Source: Actinocorallia herbida
GTDB lineage: Bacteria; Actinomycetota; Actinomycetes; Streptosporangiales; Streptosporangiaceae
Length of the DNA stretch: 64,000 bases
Assembly (NCBI RefSeq): GCF_003751225.1
Contig: NZ_RJKE01000001.1
Span: 806,001 to 870,000 of the forward strand
Direction: 5' to 3'
The notes beneath the pieces are model-generated. The model made no database searches. It had not been told where the DNA came from and was given only the letters and a program-made list of their open reading frames with translations. The translations under genes were made by a program, and so were the position numbers. The first letter of the stretch is position 1. The number at the start of each line of letters is the position of its first letter. This document shows positions 60,870-64,000 of the stretch, one piece after another.

Positions 60870-60907
60870 CCGCGAAATCCCACCACCCGCTCACGTGTCG
60901 TGACAAC

Positions 60908-62194
60908 ATGGTCGCGATGCGTAAGAGAACGAGGGGTGAGAACACCCGGGCCGTCCAGCTTCCCGAACCGCCCGTGCCCGCGCAGCGGCCGTCCGCGCCG
61001 CCCGTCTACCGCACGAGCTCCTTCGCGTTCGCGAGCGCGGCGGAGCACGCCGACCTCGTCCACGAGGGCGGCGGCTACCTCTACGGTCGCGTCGACAACC
61101 CCACCTGCGACGCGTTCGCCGACGCCGTGGCGGCGCTCGAAGGGGTGGCCGTCGAAGGTGTGCGGGCGCAGGCGTTCGCCTCGGGGATGGCCGCCGTCAG
61201 CGCCGTGCTGCTCGCCTTCACCCGGTCCGGAAGTCATGTCGTCGCCCCGCGCGCGCTGTACGGGGGCGTCTACGAGGTGCTCGCCGGGCTGATGTCCCGA
61301 TTCGGGGTGACCGCCGACTTCGTCGACTTCACCGACCCCGCGCGGGTCAGGGCCGCGCTGCGCCCGACGACCCGGCTGGTGTGGGCCGAGGCGCTGTCGA
61401 CCCCCGCGATGGAGGTCGCCGACCTGCCCGCGCTGGCCGCCGTCGCGCACGGCGGGGGCGCCCTGTTCGCGGTGGACTCGACCGTCGCCACCCCGGTCCT
61501 GTGCCGTCCGCTGGAGTACGGCGCCGACCTCGTCGTCCACTCGGCGACCAAGTACCTGGGCGGGCACGGCGACGCCGTCGGCGGGGTCGTGGCCGGGCGC
61601 GCGGACCTCGTCGGGGAGCTGCGGCGCGTCCGGGTCGCCACCGGCGCGGTGCTCGGCCCGGACGACGCGTTCCTGCTGCGCCGCGGGCTGGAGACGCTGC
61701 CGCTGCGGGTGCGCCGCCAGTGCGACACCGCCTCCCAGTTCGCCGCGGCGCTGGCCCGGCATCCCGCGGTGGCGGCCGTGGACTACCCGGGCCTGCCCGA
61801 ACATCCCGGGCACACCCTGGCGCGGCGGCTGTTCGATCGCGGCCCCGAGGGCACCCGCTTCGGCGCCCTGGTGACGGTGACGCCGCACGGCGGCCGGGAG
61901 GCCGGGATCGCGCTGTGCGACGCCCTGCGCCTCGCCAGGCCCGCGACGTCCTTCGGCGGGACCCGCACCACGGTCGCCCACCTCGGGACCACCGCGCTGA
62001 CCGGCCGGGACGACGCGCTGCTCGCGGGCGGCGGGGTCGCGCCGGCCGCCGTGCGGTTCTCCATCGGCCTGGAGGACGCCGAGGATCTGATCAGGGACGC
62101 GGCGGAGGCCCTCGACACGCTGCCGGTCGTGGACCACTCTGGGAGTGCGACGGCGGGGGCCGGACGTCTCAGCGAGGAGGCCGTGTCCGGCTGA
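60908..62194 (+). CDS. Cys/Met-metabolism PLP-dependent enzyme (cystathionine gamma-lyase/synthase type)
   Basis: 428 residues, fold-type I. Phosphate-binding residues lie in YLYGRVDNPTCDAFADAVAALEG and FASGMAAVSAVLLAFTRSGSHVV. The PLP-binding Asp is in FAVDSTVATPVLCRPLEYGADLVVHSATKYLGGHGD, where the lysine forms the Schiff base. The C-terminal SFGGTRTTVAHLG is typical. Lyase versus synthase activity cannot be separated by eye. A start at ATG 60908 (or 60917) is close to a possible leaderless promoter. It lies between gpsA and ddl, a common actinobacterial order. Confidence 0.9.
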   Translation: MVAMRKRTRGENTRAVQLPEPPVPAQRPSAPPVYRTSSFAFASAAEHADLVHEGGGYLYGRVDNPTCDAFADAVAALEGVAVEGVRAQAFASGMAAVSAVLLAFTRSGSHVVAPRALYGGVYEVLAGLMSRFGVTADFVDFTDPARVRAALRPTTRLVWAEALSTPAMEVADLPALAAVAHGGGALFAVDSTVATPVLCRPLEYGADLVVHSATKYLGGHGDAVGGVVAGRADLVGELRRVRVATGAVLGPDDAFLLRRGLETLPLRVRRQCDTASQFAAALARHPAVAAVDYPGLPEHPGHTLARRLFDRGPEGTRFGALVTVTPHGGREAGIALCDALRLARPATSFGGTRTTVAHLGTTALTGRDDALLAGGGVAPAAVRFSIGLEDAEDLIRDAAEALDTLPVVDHSGSATAGAGRLSEEAVSG

Positions 62195-62227
62195 CCGACC
62201 GCCGAGGGCGATAGAGTCGGAGCCATC

Positions 62228-63328
62228 ATGCCGGAAAAGATCACAGTCGCCGTGGTGTTCGGCGGCCGAAGCTCAGAGCACGCCATCTCCTGCGTCACCG
62301 CGGGCAGCGTCATGGCCGCCATCGACCCCGACCGCTACGAGGTGCTGCCCATCGGCATCGCCCGCGACGGCCGGTGGGTCCTCGCGCGCGATGAGCGGTT
62401 GGCGATCAGCGACGGCGCCCTGCCCGAGGTCTCCGGCGACGGCCCCGCGCTCGCGCTGCCGTTCGACCCGGACGCCGCGGGGCTCGTCACCATCGAACCG
62501 CACGAGATCCCGCGCGCGCTGGGCAAGGTCGACGTCGTCCTGCCGCTGCTGCACGGCCCGTACGGCGAGGACGGCACCATCCAGGGGATGCTGGAGCTGG
62601 CGAACCTGCGCTACGTCGGCGCGGGCGTGCTGGCCAGCGCCGTCGGCATGGACAAGGCGTTCATGAAGCTGGTCTGGCAGGCCCAGGGCCTGCCGGTCGG
62701 CCCGTACGTGATCATCACCGACCGCGAGTGGCGGCTGGAGCGCGAGCGCAAGCTGGACGAGGTCAAGCAGCTCGGCTGGCCCGTGTTCGTCAAGCCCGCC
62801 CGCGCCGGATCCAGCATGGGCATCTCCAAGGTGAGCCGCGCCGAGGACCTCGTCCCGGCGATCGAGGCGGCCCGCGAGCACGACCCCAAGCTGATCATCG
62901 AGTCGGGCATCGAGGGCGTCGAGGTCGAGTGCGGCGTCCTGGAGGGCGTCGGCGACGGACCCAACGAGGCGAGCCTCCCGGCCGAGATCGTCATGCTCGG
63001 CGAGCACGACTTCTACGACTTCGAGACCAAGTACCTCGACGGCACCTCGCGGCTGGAGATCCCCGCGGGCCTGCCCGGCGAGGTCGTCGAGCGGCTGCGC
63101 GCCACCGCGGTGCGGGCCTTCGACGCGCTCGGCTGCGAGGGCCTGGCCCGGGTCGACTTCTTCGTCACCCCCGAGCACGACCTGGTGCTGAACGAGATCA
63201 ACACGATGCCCGGGTTCACCCCGACCTCGGCGTTCCCGCAGATGTGGGCGGCGACCGGCCTCGAGTACTCCGAGCTGGTGGACCGGCTCATCCAGACGGC
63301 GCTCGCCCGTCCCCTCGGCCTGCGCTGA
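62228..63328 (+). CDS. ddl: D-alanine–D-alanine ligase
   Basis: 366 residues, ATP-grasp enzyme that makes D-Ala-D-Ala for peptidoglycan. N-terminal VAVVFGGRSSEHAISCVTAGSVM, VVLPLLHGPYGEDGTIQGMLEL, ATP-binding WPVFVKPARAGSSMGISKV, and C-terminal LARVDFFVTPEHDLVLNEINTMPGFTPTSAFPQMW (metal-binding Asp/Glu/Asn) are all intact. I see no basis for calling it a D-Ala-D-Lac enzyme. Confidence 0.97.
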   Translation: MPEKITVAVVFGGRSSEHAISCVTAGSVMAAIDPDRYEVLPIGIARDGRWVLARDERLAISDGALPEVSGDGPALALPFDPDAAGLVTIEPHEIPRALGKVDVVLPLLHGPYGEDGTIQGMLELANLRYVGAGVLASAVGMDKAFMKLVWQAQGLPVGPYVIITDREWRLERERKLDEVKQLGWPVFVKPARAGSSMGISKVSRAEDLVPAIEAAREHDPKLIIESGIEGVEVECGVLEGVGDGPNEASLPAEIVMLGEHDFYDFETKYLDGTSRLEIPAGLPGEVVERLRATAVRAFDALGCEGLARVDFFVTPEHDLVLNEINTMPGFTPTSAFPQMWAATGLEYSELVDRLIQTALARPLGLR

Positions 63329-63379
63329 GGGACGGGCCACCGCCCGGACGCCGCGTGAGCGCCCGGGCGGCGTGCCGCC

Positions 63380-64000
63380 TCACCGCTGCGGCAGCCGGAT
63401 CCAGGCCTTGGACTGCAGGGTGGCGGCGTCGGTGATCTTGATTCCGGACTCCGAGAAGGTCCACACGGACCCGCCGAGGTAGACGGCGCGGCCGACCATC
63501 TCGTGCTTCCGCGGGTGGGTGATCTCGCCCAGCAGGGCGATCTTCTCGGAAGTGACGGACAGCACGAGGGTCTTCTCGAACGCCGGCAGGACCGTCAGGC
63601 CCGTCTCCGGCAGGAACAGGAAGCCGTGCGCGTCGTGCTCCACGACGGTCTGGACGTTCTTCACGTGGAGCTGGGACAGCCGGGTGGGGGAGTCGCCGGA
63701 CACGTCGAACAGGGACGCCTGGAAGCCTTGGATCCGTCCTTGGCGGTCGGCCTCCTGCCCGATGCCGAGGAGCCGTCCGTCGGCCGTCGGGTGCAGGTAG
63801 GCGGAGAACCCGGTGATCTTCAGCTCACCGAGGGCGCGCGGCGCGGCCGGGTCGGAGAGGTCGAGGGTGTAGAGCGGGTCGACCTGCCGGAAGGTGACGA
63901 CGTAGCCCCGGTCCCCGATGAAGCGGACCGAGTAGATGCGCTCGTCCTTCCCGAGCCCGCCGATCGCACCGAGCTCCTTCAGCTCGGTGCCTTGCGTGGA
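63380..64000 (-). CDS. Secreted beta-propeller-domain protein (C-terminal part, partial)
   Basis: The frame enters from the right edge and stops at 63380. About 206 C-terminal residues are seen. DERIYSVRFIGDRGYVVTFRQVDPLYTLDLSDPAAPRALGELKITGFSAYLHP (63800–63945) is the hallmark of the 'Beta_propel' family of large secreted or lipoprotein-type actinobacterial and archaeal proteins. The start and any signal peptide lie outside the window. Convergent with ddl, from which it is separated by a CCGCCCGG/CCGGGCGG hairpin (63340–63370). Confidence 0.86.
   Translation of the reverse strand, partial: STQGTELKELGAIGGLGKDERIYSVRFIGDRGYVVTFRQVDPLYTLDLSDPAAPRALGELKITGFSAYLHPTADGRLLGIGQEADRQGRIQGFQASLFDVSGDSPTRLSQLHVKNVQTVVEHDAHGFLFLPETGLTVLPAFEKTLVLSVTSEKIALLGEITHPRKHEMVGRAVYLGGSVWTFSESGIKITDAATLQSKAWIRLPQR

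Noticed and set aside
1-64000. CRISPR arrays, transposases, prophage genes
   Set aside because: No regularly spaced identical repeats and no transposase, recombinase, capsid or lysis motifs were seen in any frame.

Overview
The window is GC-rich, densely coded chromosomal DNA from a high-GC actinomycete. Evidence for this is the gene order serA–leuB–ilvE–cimA, the divergent IclR regulator/leuCD pair followed by an HU gene, cofC (coenzyme F420 synthesis), the run (plsC remnant)–gpsA–PLP lyase–ddl, an actinobacterial HelD, several Ser/Thr kinases, and frequent GTG/TTG starts. The gene content fits a filamentous actinomycete (Streptosporangiales-like), but sequence alone cannot fix the genus. 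I see no transposase, integrase, phage gene or CRISPR array.

Layout. (1) 0–13.8 kb: end of a cell-surface transferase-like gene, then branched-chain/serine biosynthesis genes (serA, leuB, ilvE, cimA). These are interrupted by a LuxR-type ATPase regulator and a cobalamin-riboswitch-controlled cbtAB cobalt transporter. cimA is preceded by a 13-codon leader peptide (Leu-Ile-Ile-Ile) and an intrinsic terminator, a typical attenuator layout. A small acetyltransferase, an MhuD-like haem-degrading enzyme, a membrane-anchored CBM2-like protein, an FAH-family hydrolase and tRNA-Gln follow. (2) 14.2–28.6 kb: a secreted YVTN propeller protein, then a nine-gene minus-strand catabolic operon. It encodes two phosphotriesterase-like proteins, an FAD monooxygenase, an HSL-type esterase, an MBL hydrolase, a CocE-type hydrolase and pcaF/pcaI/pcaJ. 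An MFS exporter/importer unit and a divergent TetR regulator complete the locus. Both minus-strand promoters share a 27-bp spaced motif and a GTGA-N6-TCAC palindrome.

(3) 28.7–37.8 kb: a signalling locus. A Ser/Thr kinase with an MgtE_N-like helical tail and a DUF4407 membrane protein lie divergent to a four-gene operon: a vWA-like protein, a GTPase-like P-loop protein, and two paralogous large proteins resembling the GTPase-associated 'GAP1' family. This is one of two candidates for an under-described system; the other is the catabolic operon. (4) 38–47.4 kb: tandem tRNA-Glu genes, helD, a second (transmembrane) Ser/Thr kinase with a small HATPase protein, a membrane protein, and a 1074-residue beta-solenoid membrane protein. 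(5) 47.5–54.5 kb: MocR regulator divergent to a PPOX-family gene, EamA transporter, two acyl-CoA synthetases, and a methyltransferase.

(6) 54.5–64 kb: the IclR regulator (NdgR/LtbR type), leuC, leuD, HU, a cold-shock-like protein, cofC, a truncated and decayed plsC remnant, gpsA, a Cys/Met-metabolism PLP enzyme, ddl, and the end of a secreted beta-propeller protein. A CGTCT(C)-N7-(G)AGACG type inverted repeat occurs before leuC, leuB and, in altered form, cimA. This suggests the IclR regulator at 54.5 kb controls the distant leucine/isoleucine genes at 5.8 and 8.7 kb as well.
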